64,000 bases of DNA from Rhodamnia argentea. Taxonomy: Eukaryota; Streptophyta; Magnoliopsida; Myrtales; Myrtaceae. The translations under genes were made by a program, and so were the position numbers. Location of the stretch: the NCBI RefSeq assembly GCF_020921035.1, contig NC_063152.1:11422001-11486000 (forward strand), given 5' to 3'. The notes below the pieces were generated by a model that had not been told where the DNA came from, searched no databases, and worked only from the letters and a program-made list of their open reading frames with translations. How positions within the stretch are numbered: the stretch's first letter is position 1; every line of letters begins with the position of its first letter. Shown here one piece after another: positions 1-10,019 of this stretch.

Positions 1-1560
1 TTATATATTTGAGGTGAAACTTCCACCTTTTTTTATTCCCTTATGCCGGCCTATATTAAATAGCGCTACGAACAGAATGGATGAGAGCCACCTTGCATTT
101 CTTCGGGAAAATCGCTAGCCTGGCAATTTGACAGTATTGTTTATCATTTCTGATCCCATGATTTTCTAATTAATGAGTAATTTATGCAAAACATGATGTG
201 ATGGTGTGTGGATCTACTGTCATAAATAATTGACAGTACTTTCATACTATCAGAGAAGCATTTTCCTTTCTTCAATAGATAATAAAGTTAATTTCAAGTC
301 TCAGAAACATCTCTTGCTAGCATAGAACGCTAGAATCTCGAAATTGCATGTCCAAGATTTTATGCTTAGGGTTTACATGTCTAGGTACGGAATGATACAA
401 AATGTTCCAATGTTTTTTTCGACGCTATGGGTAATGCTATTATTGATGAATAGGATTGGACCATTCACTATGGCGAAAAGTACCAAAAAGTCTTAAACCT
501 ATTGTATTAGTATTAATTTAATCTTAAACCTTTTAATTTGGCCGATTTAGTTCTAAACATTTTTACATTGGTAGCAATTCAGTTCACTCGGTCAATTTAA
601 GCTAAAAAGTGCTCATGTGGATGCTAATAATTTTACGTGGCACAGCTGGCGCCGATTGAGATCATTTTTTACAATTGTATATGGCACTGTCATCCTACAT
701 GGCACCCCTCACCCATTTATATATGCACTTTTTCAACCACGGAAACTTGTCAAATGAACAAAATATGCACTGTTGATGGACCATTCACCTATTGTATGAG
801 AAAGGCTCTACAGCTTGTTATAGTGCGCTACGATACTGCTATGTTATTAGGAAAAATTGTCCAAAAAGTCATATACCTATTGCACTTTTGTCAATTCTAA
901 ACCTTTTAATATTTTTAATTGAGCCCTAAAATTTTTCACAGTTTGTCAACAAAATTCAAGAAATCACCAATGTGAACTCCGGTTGTCCTACATAGCACGG
1001 TCAAGACTGACATTGTCAAATTTTAAAATATTTTTATATTTTGTCTTTCTTTTGCCTTTTTTCCTTTTCTTAGTTGTTCTTTATTAGTGACCAATGAGGG
1101 TTGTCGGGCCTCGCCGGCCGCTGGGTGAGAGCCACAACCCTGGCCCAGTGGGCCGATGAGAGCCAGGCATCCCACACTGGCTGCTAAGAAAAGAAAAAAA
1201 GGGAAAAAAAATGAAAAACAAAAAAAATATCAATAAGAAATAGAAAAAAAATGTTATAAATCCATTAAAAATTTTCAACTCATCAATGACCGTGCCGTGA
1301 TAATAGTTTCTGGCCAAAACTTGTCAGATTGACTCAATTGGCAAAATTAAAAGATTTAAGACTAGATCGGTAAAATATAATGGATTTAGGATTTTTTTTT
1401 TGGGCAACCTTATCCGTAATACAAGCTGGGAATAAGAAAGAGGGGAAGAGAAAAAAGATAGAGACTAAAAATCCAGAGCTCTTAGTAACGATGCCTAGGG
1501 TTTTCTTCGTACGTAAAATTCTTGTGAAACACATGCGCCTTTGCTCGTCCGCTATTGAGT
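1..1560. repeat. Duplicated lipase-upstream flank, copy A
   Basis: This stretch aligns by eye with 16734-18300 (copy B), and its first 300 bases also align with 63704-64000 (copy C). In copies B and C the block begins about 180 bp upstream of a subtype X lipase start codon on the minus strand. A third X lipase therefore probably lies just left of position 1 (inference). No coding gene is seen here; most of the block is the composite inverted-repeat element listed separately. Confidence 0.8.
473..1409. mobile_element. Composite inverted-repeat (MITE-like) element
   Basis: Two left ends of the same family lie in series, near 473 and near 850. Each begins with a GAAAA/CCAAAAAGTC-type terminus and continues in degenerate 30-35 bp sub-repeats built on CCTAAACCTTTTAATTT. 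The matching inverted right end finishes near 1409. A GC-rich core (about 1090-1180) and A/T runs lie between. The structure suggests one element inserted into another. No transposase is encoded. The superfamily was not identified. Confidence 0.55.
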
Positions 1561-1570
1561 GATTATTGCA

Positions 1571-1790
1571 ATTATATTGTCGCTAAGCTTTAGTACCATG
1601 TCAGGTCTGGACCATATGCTTGTCTTATTTGTTTGGCCAGCCCAATCCTCGTACATCGAGGTGTCGTTTAACCACGGCCAATTATATTTTCGCTAAGCTT
1701 TAGTGCCATGTCAGGTCTGGACCATATGCTTGTCTTATTTGTTTGGCCAGTCCAATCCTCGTACATCGAAGTGTCGTTTAACCACGGCCA
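1571..1790. repeat. 110-bp tandem duplication
   Basis: Bases 1571-1680 and 1681-1790 are two nearly identical 110 bp units in direct tandem; both contain CGCTAAGCTTTAGT and GTCAGGTCTGGACC. The equivalent place in copy B (about 18320-18400) has only one unit, so this duplication arose after the larger block was copied. Confidence 0.85.
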
Positions 1791-2193
1791 TCCGATCTTG
1801 AGATGTGGGGAACTATTTTTAAAGATGAAGTCACTATATTTGCAACGCAGCAATAATCGTGCCTTTCGAACCCACACACCCCCCACACCACCCCCACCAC
1901 CCCCTCAAAAAAAAAAAAAAAAACGGAATCGTGTCGAGCGAGAGTAGAAAATGTTAACTTTTTCAATAGCAGTGCCTGTTCAACCCAATCCCCAAAAATC
2001 CGCCGTACCAATACATTTCCAAATTGAAAACACATTAATTTTAAGAAGCTGCTAGCCTGATAATCTTGTTAGTTATTTCTAATTATATGATCTCTCAATG
2101 AAAGAATGTTTTATGTAAAATACACGGTGATTAGATGTGTCAAATGAGTGGATCGAGTCGGATTTAGATCGGGTCAAATATGGTTCGACCTAT

Positions 2194-2365
2194 ATTGACC
2201 CGTCTAACCCGTTTTAACCTATATTTTATTACTCATACCCGACCCAACCCGCAACGGACCTAAAACTTACCCGACCCCTATTGACCTGTCTAACCCGTTT
2301 TAACCCATATTTTATGACTCATACCCGACCCAACCCGCAACGGACCTAAACCCTACCCGACCCAT
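2194..2365. repeat. 86-bp tandem repeat, ACCCGACCC-rich
   Basis: Two units with an 86 bp period start at 2194 and 2280. Each contains GACC(C/T)GTCTAACCCG and ACCCGACCCAACCCGCAACG. Similar ACCCG/GGGTC-rich stretches recur near 4390-4530, 33000-33150, 48000-48150 and 59440-59560. No coding function is seen. Confidence 0.7.
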
Positions 2366-3324
2366 TTTGACCCATATTACTAGAACACACTAATATTCTA
2401 GGAAAACCTATACAACTTATTTGACTTTTTTTTTGTCCAATATTTGACCTATTTTAAGCTGTTCGGATGTATATGTTACGGTACCTAGATAAAAATTTTA
2501 CATCAACTAAGAAAAACAAATTAAACAATAAAAATATTAGTAAATACAATAAAAAATGATATTACTAAAATACTTTCACGCAATAAATATTTTTTTAAAT
2601 TTTTATAAAAAATATTTTTTGTTTCATTTTTCTCCAACGGCGGGCAGTGAACGGCCATGGATGATTGGTGGCGGAATGTACAGGACTTACCTCTTTGAAT
2701 CGCCTTACATCATTGCATGAGAGGAATGGGGCAAGAGACAAAAACCTCATTGAGATAGCGCTGGTGAGAGTACAAATCGTCGAGGTAAACCTCTTGTTGA
2801 CAGGGTCTCTACTGCATTTTTGGCTCTACAAATCGTCGAGGAAATCAGTCTAGTGACGAATAGCCGCCCGATTGGAGACATTCGCTCCGCCAATATCATG
2901 ATTTTTTCGAGAAAATAAAATGTTTTGACATTATATTACTTTCTTAGGTCCTATTTTGAGCTTTCAATACAGAATATTCTATATGAATGAATGGACAAAG
3001 TACCCTTTGCTGTAACCCATGAGTTAATGGATCGACGACAGCAAGCGAAACGAGATGCATCTCTTTGATTTTTGTATCTTTTGAATGTGTCTCTTGAACA
3101 CATGAACTTCAAACTCTATAAATTGATTTGATCTATTCTTCATTCCATGACATTCGGACAAGATTCGAAGAAGAAACGCCTATCGTCTGTTCACTTCTAC
3201 TTTTCTATTAGGTGTGTCGGTTTTGAACAAGTGTTTAACAATTTTTTTTTTTTTGTACATGCACAGTGCTAATTCAAAAGGGTTCAAAATGTTGTATCTT
3301 GAGAAGGCATGACTCGTAAAACTA
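2366..3324. other. Non-coding stretch, nothing recognised
   Basis: AT-rich DNA without a supported gene. Short open frames around 2640-2850 match no family I recognise. The last part (3000-3200) is also unassigned. Confidence 0.5.
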
Positions 3325-3620
3325 CTCAGCACCGTCAGCAATGGCCTTTCCAAGGCCACAATTTCAGCAGGAATGTGAAGGAACACTCATATGGGCTTCG
3401 CCTCATCTGATTGTTTATGTCGATGGAGACACAAGGCAGGAGGTATCTGGAGTACCCATGAATGAAGAGGAAGAGGAAGAACATGTTTGGTTGAGGAATT
3501 TGGTCGAACATGCGGTGCGCGTACCGCAAGTTGCCGAGGAGCCGGATAGCTACAAAGCGGGAGGATCTTGCGGAGGACCATGGGGTGCTCGTGGAGATAG
3601 GAGTGAAGAGCACGAGCATG
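3325..3620 (-). pseudogene. PPR protein fragment
   Basis: The minus-strand translation carries LLGNLRYAHRMFDQIPQPN, followed by a HGYSR segment and SFTFLLK. This order is typical of the second and third repeats of PLS-class pentatricopeptide repeat proteins, which bind organellar RNA. Only about 95 codons survive. The repeat is disrupted after the LLK motif, the frame ends shortly downstream, and there is no start region or further repeats. It abuts a half inverted-repeat element at about 3620. The family call rests on motif resemblance. Confidence 0.5.
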
Positions 3621-4153
3621 GATATGCGTTAGGCCTTACATTGAGAGAGGCGGATTTCAGCGAGGGAACCCAGAGCTCAACCTCAGCCACGACATGGAGA
3701 TCAAGGCCAAATCTGGTTCAACTCATTGCCAAGGGCCCGATGGACGAGACTAGGGAGGTGCAAGAGCGGAGCGACTGAGCTCGGAAGCTTGCAGACTTGG
3801 TTGACGCGAGCACGATAAGACATTGCTTGACCTGGCCATCGCACGGGGCGACACCCTTGGCCGCAGTCGAGAAGGACCCAGCAACCGTCGCTCGTGACTA
3901 GTGTGGCCCACTGGCCACAGTAAGGAAAAAAAAAAAAAAAACAAAGAAAAGAAAAAAGTAACGGAAAAATCTACGTTAGCGTTGGTCGTGCCACGTAAAA
4001 TACCGACATCCACGTCAGTGATTTTTAAGAAAAATGCCCGATGGACTTGATTGACAAAATATGAAAAGGCTTATGACTCAATTGGCAAGTTAAGAGTTCT
4101 ATGACTGAATTGACAAAAATGCAATAGATTTAGCATTTTTTGAATCATTTTTC
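3621..4153. mobile_element. Right half of an inverted-repeat (MITE-like) element
   Basis: The end of this stretch carries the right-hand terminus of the family seen at 58221-59027: sub-repeats of the form ACT(G)AATTGACAAAA, then GCAATAGATTTAGCA and a T-run near 4153. The left end is missing. The GC-rich part (3640-3900) resembles the core of related copies. The left boundary is uncertain. Confidence 0.4.
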
Positions 4154-5180
4154 CTATTCAATGAGGGCACGACCAATATTAAAATGGATATGGAAATAGT
4201 GATTTGAACAATGCTAGAGATGCTAAGATAGTAATATGGAAAATCCTATTGAGTGTGTTCATGGGTCCATTAAAATAAATAATCATTTGCTGCTTGTCAC
4301 CATGTTAATGGAAAATCGATTCTGCGAAATTTATGCTGTTCAGCTCACCAAGGTTTAACACCCAACATTGATGGCCTGTGGACCCATCAATTGGATGGGT
4401 CGGATCAAGTTTGGGCCAGTCGGAAAACCGAGCTACCCCAAATAGACTCAATTAACCCGTTTTGATCCATTTTTATGCAGTGCAAATTTGGTAATTTATA
4501 TTCGATCATACCCATACCCGAATCGAACAATGTTCCTAAAATATTTTCGTATTTAATTCAATGTAGGAAAACTCATATTCAAATTGAGCTGAGATTGCGG
4601 AGTAAATGATAACAAGATCAAGTGAGGGCAAAAAATAATGAAAAGAGAGTAATAGAGGTGGGTTGGATCTAAAAAAGTTGCAAATTCATTTTATGACTCA
4701 TTTGGCAAGTCTTAATAGACTGTAAACTTCCAGCATCATCAATGTGCACTCATAAAAACGGATGATCTCTTTTCTGGTTTACATCGGAGCAACAAAAGAT
4801 ACGGCATCGTCCTTCTGCAAGAAATTGATTGGAAAGATGTACAATCGGCTGAAGATGCATGTTCCACAGAAAGGCACGGGCGGTTCTCGACAATCATTCA
4901 AACTTTCTTAACCGACAATGACCGCTCGCCATTCACAAGCCGCCGATCTCTGTCCACCCATTGCTGTCAGCCGGTCGCCAGCTGAGTCCCAGCAGCCAGC
5001 CATTGAAAAAAATTGATGCTGTCATAGAAAAATTTATTTTTGGCCAGAAAGAAAACCCGAGAAGAGAATGATTGTCATTCGCACCCTAAAACACCGACAT
5101 GAAATCCCTTTTTTACCTGCTTTTGTTGTTTTTCTTTTCCTGGAAAAGACTAGGAGGACAAGTGTATGTACTGCCTGTAT
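4154..5180. other. Intergenic, no gene recognised
   Basis: There is an ACCCG/GGGTC-rich patch at 4390-4530. From roughly 4850 to 5180 the sequence is related to 54400-54580, the 3' flank of the intact subtype Y lipase, so this is the decayed downstream flank of the dead Y copy. Confidence 0.5.
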
Positions 5181-5955
5181 TTAGCTTTGATACATTGAAG
5201 TAACATCGCCATCCTCTTCATGGTCCATCAACTTCCAGGACCCGTTTTCCTGCTGATGCATGCCCTTGTTCTTCTTGCACCGCCAAGAGACCGGCACGAG
5301 ATACTCGTCCTTCAAAGCATTGATTCTCTTGTTTACGAGGGAGATGTCACGGTCGATCTCTAGCTTGAACCCTCCTTGAGATCCCTGCGTCCCAGCGACC
5401 CCGTGCAAGTAGCACTCCAAGTTGTGCCAACTCATCGTGCTCCAGGGGCTCTTCAAGTACTGAGATTCTCGAGTGTCGATACCCAACTCCACCCTGACTT
5501 CCGAATAACGAAGGACTGGTTAGCTCGGGATGACGTTAAAGGCATTACGGACGCGTAAGTCTCGGAGGTCCGCGTACTCGGAGAACACTTTCTGGAAGTT
5601 GGAGTCGCCGACTTTGGGGCTGGCAAAGACTATAGCCGTGACAGGACAAGGCCTGCTTCTTTGATCTCTAGGCCGGTTCAGTCCATTGGCAACGATGTCG
5701 ATCGCATTCAGCATCGCGATCGCCACACCCAAGCTGTGGCCAGTCGCAGTGATGCTGATCTCCTCGTTCTTGAACAATTCCACTAGTCTTTTCACTTCTT
5801 GCAGAACCTGTCATGGAACAAATCAGACAAGAAACCCGAATGAGAAGATGAAATCATAATCTTTCCTAATCATATTATTGATTATGCTCTATCATGTACT
5901 CGTTCGATTCGATCGACTACCTAGCCATTGTAATTCGAAACCCACCTGATCTCCG
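5181..5955 (-). pseudogene. Class II phospholipase A1 (subtype Y), dead copy
   Basis: This is the second exon of a DAD1-like lipase, closely related to the intact gene at 54582-56012, plus most of the intron and a few bases of exon 1 (homology ends near 5950). Exon 1, about half the protein, is absent. The nucleophile elbow GHSLG is retained. The catalytic Asp of the DIVP motif has become Asn (NVIP). A TAA stop (5520-5522) stands where the intact gene has TAT (Tyr), with no frameshift, so the downstream His-containing segment [13 protein letters not shown] is cut off although still readable. The intron 3' site is preserved. Three independent lesions make this clearly a pseudogene. Confidence 0.9.
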
Positions 5956-5959
5956 GCTA

Positions 5960-6435
5960 ATCGTCAAGTTTCAAGGTAGTTCTTTTGGACAACCTGCATG
6001 AGTTTATTTTCAACTTGTGAAAAGAGTTGAATAATCAGATTGTTTAGCCCTTATTTACTCACTCGACAAGACAATGAGTATGACCAGTGGGTCATTCTCA
6101 AAGGATTCAACTCTAAATAAAGAAATCGATTCTTCGGGGTCTGTTCCATTGATGTTTTGTTCGAATTCGGATGGCACAAACATATGCTCAATAAGTACTC
6201 ACTTATCAGAACTTATCACTGAATAATTTCTGAAGCATCTTAATATTTTGGTAAAATAGAGTCGGATCTCGGTCGCCTCTTGCCTCTGCTTGTCCGATTT
6301 TAAATCAGTATTTCACCAAACAATAAATAGGATATTACAAAATTCTTGAATTTCTTATCCTTTCCCATTTAGTCCTATCTTGATTAAAAATCCGGACGGT
6401 CAAACGCAGCCAAAAAGTATACATTTTTAAGTTTA
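5960..6435. other. Unassigned intergenic DNA
   Basis: This stretch lies between the truncated lipase exon and the copia remnant. I see no gene, repeat unit or recognisable terminus. Confidence 0.4.
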
Positions 6436-6439
6436 GAAA

Positions 6440-7480
6440 AAGGTTTGGGAGAAGATGATACAATTTTAGGTATCAAAGTGATCAAACATTGTGAAAATTA
6501 TGCCCTAAGTCAAGGCGATTATTTGGAGAAAAGTATTGAAAGATGTCAGCATTTGGGAATTAAAGAGTCAAACATACCATATTGTGTGTCAATGAAATTG
6601 ATGGGAAATACTAGTTAACTTTTAGCACAATTATAATGTGGTAGTGCTAGTAAATGTTTGATATATACTGTGCACTGCACTAGATTGGATATAGCTTTTA
6701 TAATGCCATAAGTAATGTTTTTGGATATTTAAAGAAAACGATAAATTGTCTATTTTATGGAAGACAACTGGCAGTATTAGAAGAATATTCAAATGCTAGT
6801 TGAATAACTCGCATAATTGATAAAAAGTCGATATGTGGATGGGTTTTCAAGCTTGCAAATGGTTTAAGTATCTTGGGCATCAAAGAAACAAATATGTATA
6901 GCTCATTCAATGACGGAATATGAATTTACAACACTGTCAATGGCTGGTAAAGAGTTGAATGGCTGCGGAATTTGCTATTGGATATAAAGTTGTGGTCACA
7001 ACCACTGGCAGCCATATAGTTACATTGCAATGGTGAAGCAACAATGTCTAAGGCATACAATAAAATGTACAATGGAAAACCTAGAAATATTAGTTTGCGA
7101 TATGAGTATGTTTGACAATTAATTACTAATGACATTATTTTAGTAATCTATTGTCGGGTAAATAATAATTTGGTTGATCCATTAACTAATGGACTTTCAG
7201 GAAGTTGGTTAGCAGTACTACAAAAGGAATGGGTCCTAGAGCAATTGATAATAGTCAAATACAATGGAAGCCCAACTTTACGACTTTACAATTTCTAATG
7301 AAATCGTCAAAGTTCAATTGGTAACAACAAGCCATTATTTCTGAGTGTAGTGCATAAAGTTAGTACTCACGAAAAATTAAGAGAATAAGAGAAACAAGTC
7401 ACCCTTGATAAAGTTCAGGTTTTAGCAAGGGAAGGATAATAAGTTAGAAACTCCACATAAATGAACATTAGAAAGGGTGT
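6440..7480 (+). mobile_element. Decayed Ty1-copia 3' end (RT/RNase H), copy 1
   Basis: Translation with many stops and frameshifts shows the end of a copia polyprotein: an ILGIK...LSQGDYLEK segment of late reverse transcriptase, a GWVFKLANG...SWASKKQ-like RNase H segment, and MSKAYNKMYNGKPR...NNLVDPLTNGLS at the RNase H end. A non-coding tail (7320-7480) is shared with the second copy at 26880-27070. No LTR pair was found. It is part of a larger duplicated block (24712-28440). Confidence 0.75.
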
Positions 7481-7489
7481 TGTTGTTTG

Positions 7490-8525
7490 CTAATACTATC
7501 ACATAGAGGGGGTGAATAGGCGATTGTAATCATACTTGATTAAAAAAACTACAAAAATAAAAACTTCAAGATTGATTGGAGCGAATATATGTATAATTTT
7601 TCTATCGGATTATATACAGATGCGAGTAAAAGAATAGAGAGCAATGCACAATAGTTCACAGTGGTTTGGTTTTTGTTAAGCCTGCATCCGCTCTTCCACG
7701 CTAGAAGTGTACTGGCTGTAATTCACTAAGTAATCAAATGTGAGATTAAGTAAAATGTGATAGCTTATACTCAAGCACTGCTTTTACCCAAAGCTTTCTC
7801 ACTCTACACACTTTTCAACACTGCACAGCACTCTCAAAGAATTACAAAATTCTTCTCAAAGAAGATAATATAAAATATGTGAGCTCTTTCGAAATATGGA
7901 TGATGAACTCTTGATCACTCATCCTCTATAGTACCTTGTGCTCCTTATAAACTTCTCAACATCCAAGCTTCCCGTTGGGTGGAATCACCTTGAGGATCAA
8001 TCTCCAAACTAGCCATTGGCAAATTGATAAGCAAATATCATGTAGCTGTTGAGGTTGAAATATCATAGATTTGAGAGGATTGGCTCGCCCATAAAATCAA
8101 GTTCTTGAATCTACAAATCGAGTCTCTAAAAAATATCTTCGGGGGTGACTGAAACTCAACTAAGGTTCATTGTTTGGAAAGTTACGAATATGATCTTTAA
8201 GATTGTTGGACAATCAATGCAACTTAGGGAAGGAATAACAATCAGATCATGAGCTGGTAGTGAGAGATATCTTAACATAAAATCATTGAAGATTAAAATT
8301 ATAACAACTTTGAGGATAGCATGAAGAATAAAATATAGCCTACTTTAAATTATTGATAAATTCAGCTTTCGTCCACGTGACTTACTTTTTTCAATACATA
8401 AAACGTAGCAGATAATCAAATACAAGAATATATTTACAAGATGTCCTCAAAGAACAACACAAAGTCTTTTCAAGATATTAAAGCAGTTTTGTCAACTTCA
8501 AAATTTAGTAAAATTTCTCAACAGT
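7490..8525. mobile_element. Insertion of about 1 kb within the duplicated block
   Basis: In copy 2 of the block, AGAAGGGGTG runs straight into TCGCTTCTAAGG (about 27070-27085). In copy 1 the same sequences are separated by about 1,035 bp that starts near TTTGCTAATACTATC and ends near CTCAACAGTTG. It contains AGAGGGGGTGAATAG, a motif seen in dispersed plant repeats. No open frame or clear terminal inverted repeat is visible, so its class is unknown. Confidence 0.6.
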
Positions 8526-9425
8526 TGCCGCTTCTAAGAAAAGTTGGATGAACTTTTGTAAATGTTCACAAAACTAAGAGCAGCACAAGGCTATAAAAGT
8601 GCTAAGGCATAGGAAATTCCTAATCGAATGTGTGTAGCTTTACATGTGTGATAATTCGATTAACAAATGGAATAATGGGTCCAAATTTTTTTTAACTACC
8701 ACCGATCCCGTTAATGGGATTATTTACACTCATTAGAGGTTTAAATGTTAATGGATATGTACTATATTTATGGATTCGTTCAAAGTATTACGAACAACAA
8801 ACTAATTGAGGGTTTGCTATTTATAAATAATTAAAAGAAGGCATTGAATTGGACATGAAAATAAGTTATTATCGGCATGAAGAGAAGTATTGGTTGAACA
8901 CGAAAACTAGTGATGGTTCAAATAAGTACATATTTTCGAAAAGATGTGTTGTTTGGTTATCTATCAATAGAACCAAGTTCCACATTGTTGTTCTTCACAA
9001 CTTTCTCTTCTTCATAATCCCTTCTTCTGTTTCCTCGAGCAAGTTGGACAAAAAATTCGAAGTTAAGTTCTAGGAGGGAAGTGAAGTATTTACTCAACTT
9101 GATTTTTCCTGTGAGTTACGATAGCGGGGTAGATAGTACCTTGAGTATTGTCATCACACATCAAAGTATTAAAGAACTGTACACTACTGCTCGTATTTTT
9201 AAGAATATGAAAACGTTTGACTAAAGGAGAGGGAGACAGAGAGAGCTATTAGACACGTGAAATTGAATGCTGCTTAGTATTCCCGCATTCCTGTATTATC
9301 CCACTTTCTCTCTTCCTTGCTTCTTCCTGGGGAACTCATCCTTCTAAAGCTATCCTAGCTGCCAAATTGACCCTTCATTTCGCGTGAATTTGAGTCGCGT
9401 TTCATTGCCATCTGTCCTACCCATC

Positions 9426-9428
<3 letters not shown>

Positions 9429-9468
<40 letters not shown>

Positions 9469-9564
9469 AACGTCAAGAGAAGATAGAGAAAGACGAGGCC
9501 GTTGGCCCTTCCCTCCTCTATTAATACTCTACCCCCTCCTCTTCCCTCTCTTGTCTTTGCTTTC

Positions 9565-9600
<36 letters not shown>
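9429..9600. repeat. (CT)n and (GA)n microsatellites
   Basis: A CT run at about 9429-9463 and a GA run at about 9569-9600 flank the promoter-like segment. Other long runs in the window are CT at 19166-19211, 28073-28122, 32286-32336, 47272-47311 and 57543-57583, and TA at 23527-23555, 33633-33650, 48607-48640 and 57584-57620. Confidence 0.9.
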
Positions 9601-9601
<1 letters not shown>

Positions 9602-9644
9602 GTTGCAGATAGAGAGGAAGAGGGCGAGGCCGAAGCTGGTGAGT
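9480..9644 (+). promoter_or_regulatory. Promoter/first-exon-like segment, copy 1 (orphan)
   Basis: It has the same order as the segment upstream of the ankyrin gene: a TATTAATACTC module (about 9520), a GA-rich leader, GTTGCAGATAGAGAGGAAGA, and a consensus splice donor GTGAGT at 9639-9644. Here the module occurs once, and no matching gene body follows; a FAR1 fragment lies in the opposite orientation instead. I infer an orphan promoter and 5' UTR exon. Confidence 0.45.
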
Positions 9645-9717
9645 GGCTTTTGTTCTGGTTTGACCAGCCGTTTTTATGTGATTTCTGGTTTTTATGCGAG
9701 GCCGAAGAGGTTGCAAA

Positions 9718-10019
9718 AGTACGTCGAGTAATTTCTCCTTTCTTATTTCTAGACAAATTTTCCTTCCTCACTCCAAATCCTTTGCCAATTGCATAGGCCA
9801 CATACTTATGATATGCTTCAACTTCATTTGAAAAAATCATCCCTATTGCAAACTCAAAATCTTTTTCCATATCACGTATTACATGTGCAAGATGGGAAGT
9901 TTCATGCTGCAACTAAAAGAACAAAAAGTAATTAATGTAATGCTTTAACAAGTAAAACAACATCAGTTACTATTTCACATCACATAATATGAGTGAGGAA
10001 TTACCTCTGATTCAGCCAT
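9718..10019 (-). pseudogene. FAR1/FHY3-like N-terminal fragment
   Basis: On the minus strand a short first exon, ATG at 10017-10019 encoding MAESE, ends at a GT donor (rc of 10001-10004). After an intron of about 100 bp with a TTTTAGTTGCAG acceptor, exon 2 starts at 9906. Its translation includes GMIFSNEVEAYHKYVAYAIG and GFGVRKENLSRNKKGEITRR, the start of the FAR1 DNA-binding domain, which derives from Mutator-type transposases and is used in plant light-signalling regulators. The frame then runs into the CT/GA-rich promoter-like segment at about 9718, so the zinc-binding C/H residues, transposase core and SWIM domain are absent. It is a clean, apparently recently truncated fragment. Confidence 0.65.

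Larger units (their letters stand above)
8526..9650. repeat. Distal part of duplicated block, copy 1
   Basis: This is collinear with 27075-28445, sharing AAGGCATAGGAAATTCCTAA, GGAGAGGGAGACAGAGAGAG and TCATCCTTCTAAAGCTATCC. The block carries the copia tail, about 700 bp of AT-rich sequence and a promoter/first-exon-like segment. No protein gene is supported in this copy. Confidence 0.8.

Noticed and set aside
3341..3778. 145-codon plus-strand frame, acidic
   Set aside because: It is the complement of the PPR-like minus-strand fragment, and its acidic run is antisense to the Phe/Leu-rich PPR helix.
5376..5558. Plus-strand frames over lipase exons (also 15246-15834, 16053-16538, 62216-62804, 63023-63508)
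   Set aside because: Antisense shadows of GC-rich lipase exons; the minus-strand frames carry all family motifs and splice sites.
9417..9716. Ser-Leu and Arg-Glu repeat proteins over CT/GA runs
   Set aside because: Translations of microsatellites; the same occurs at 28016-28267, 47235-47462 and 57438-57763.
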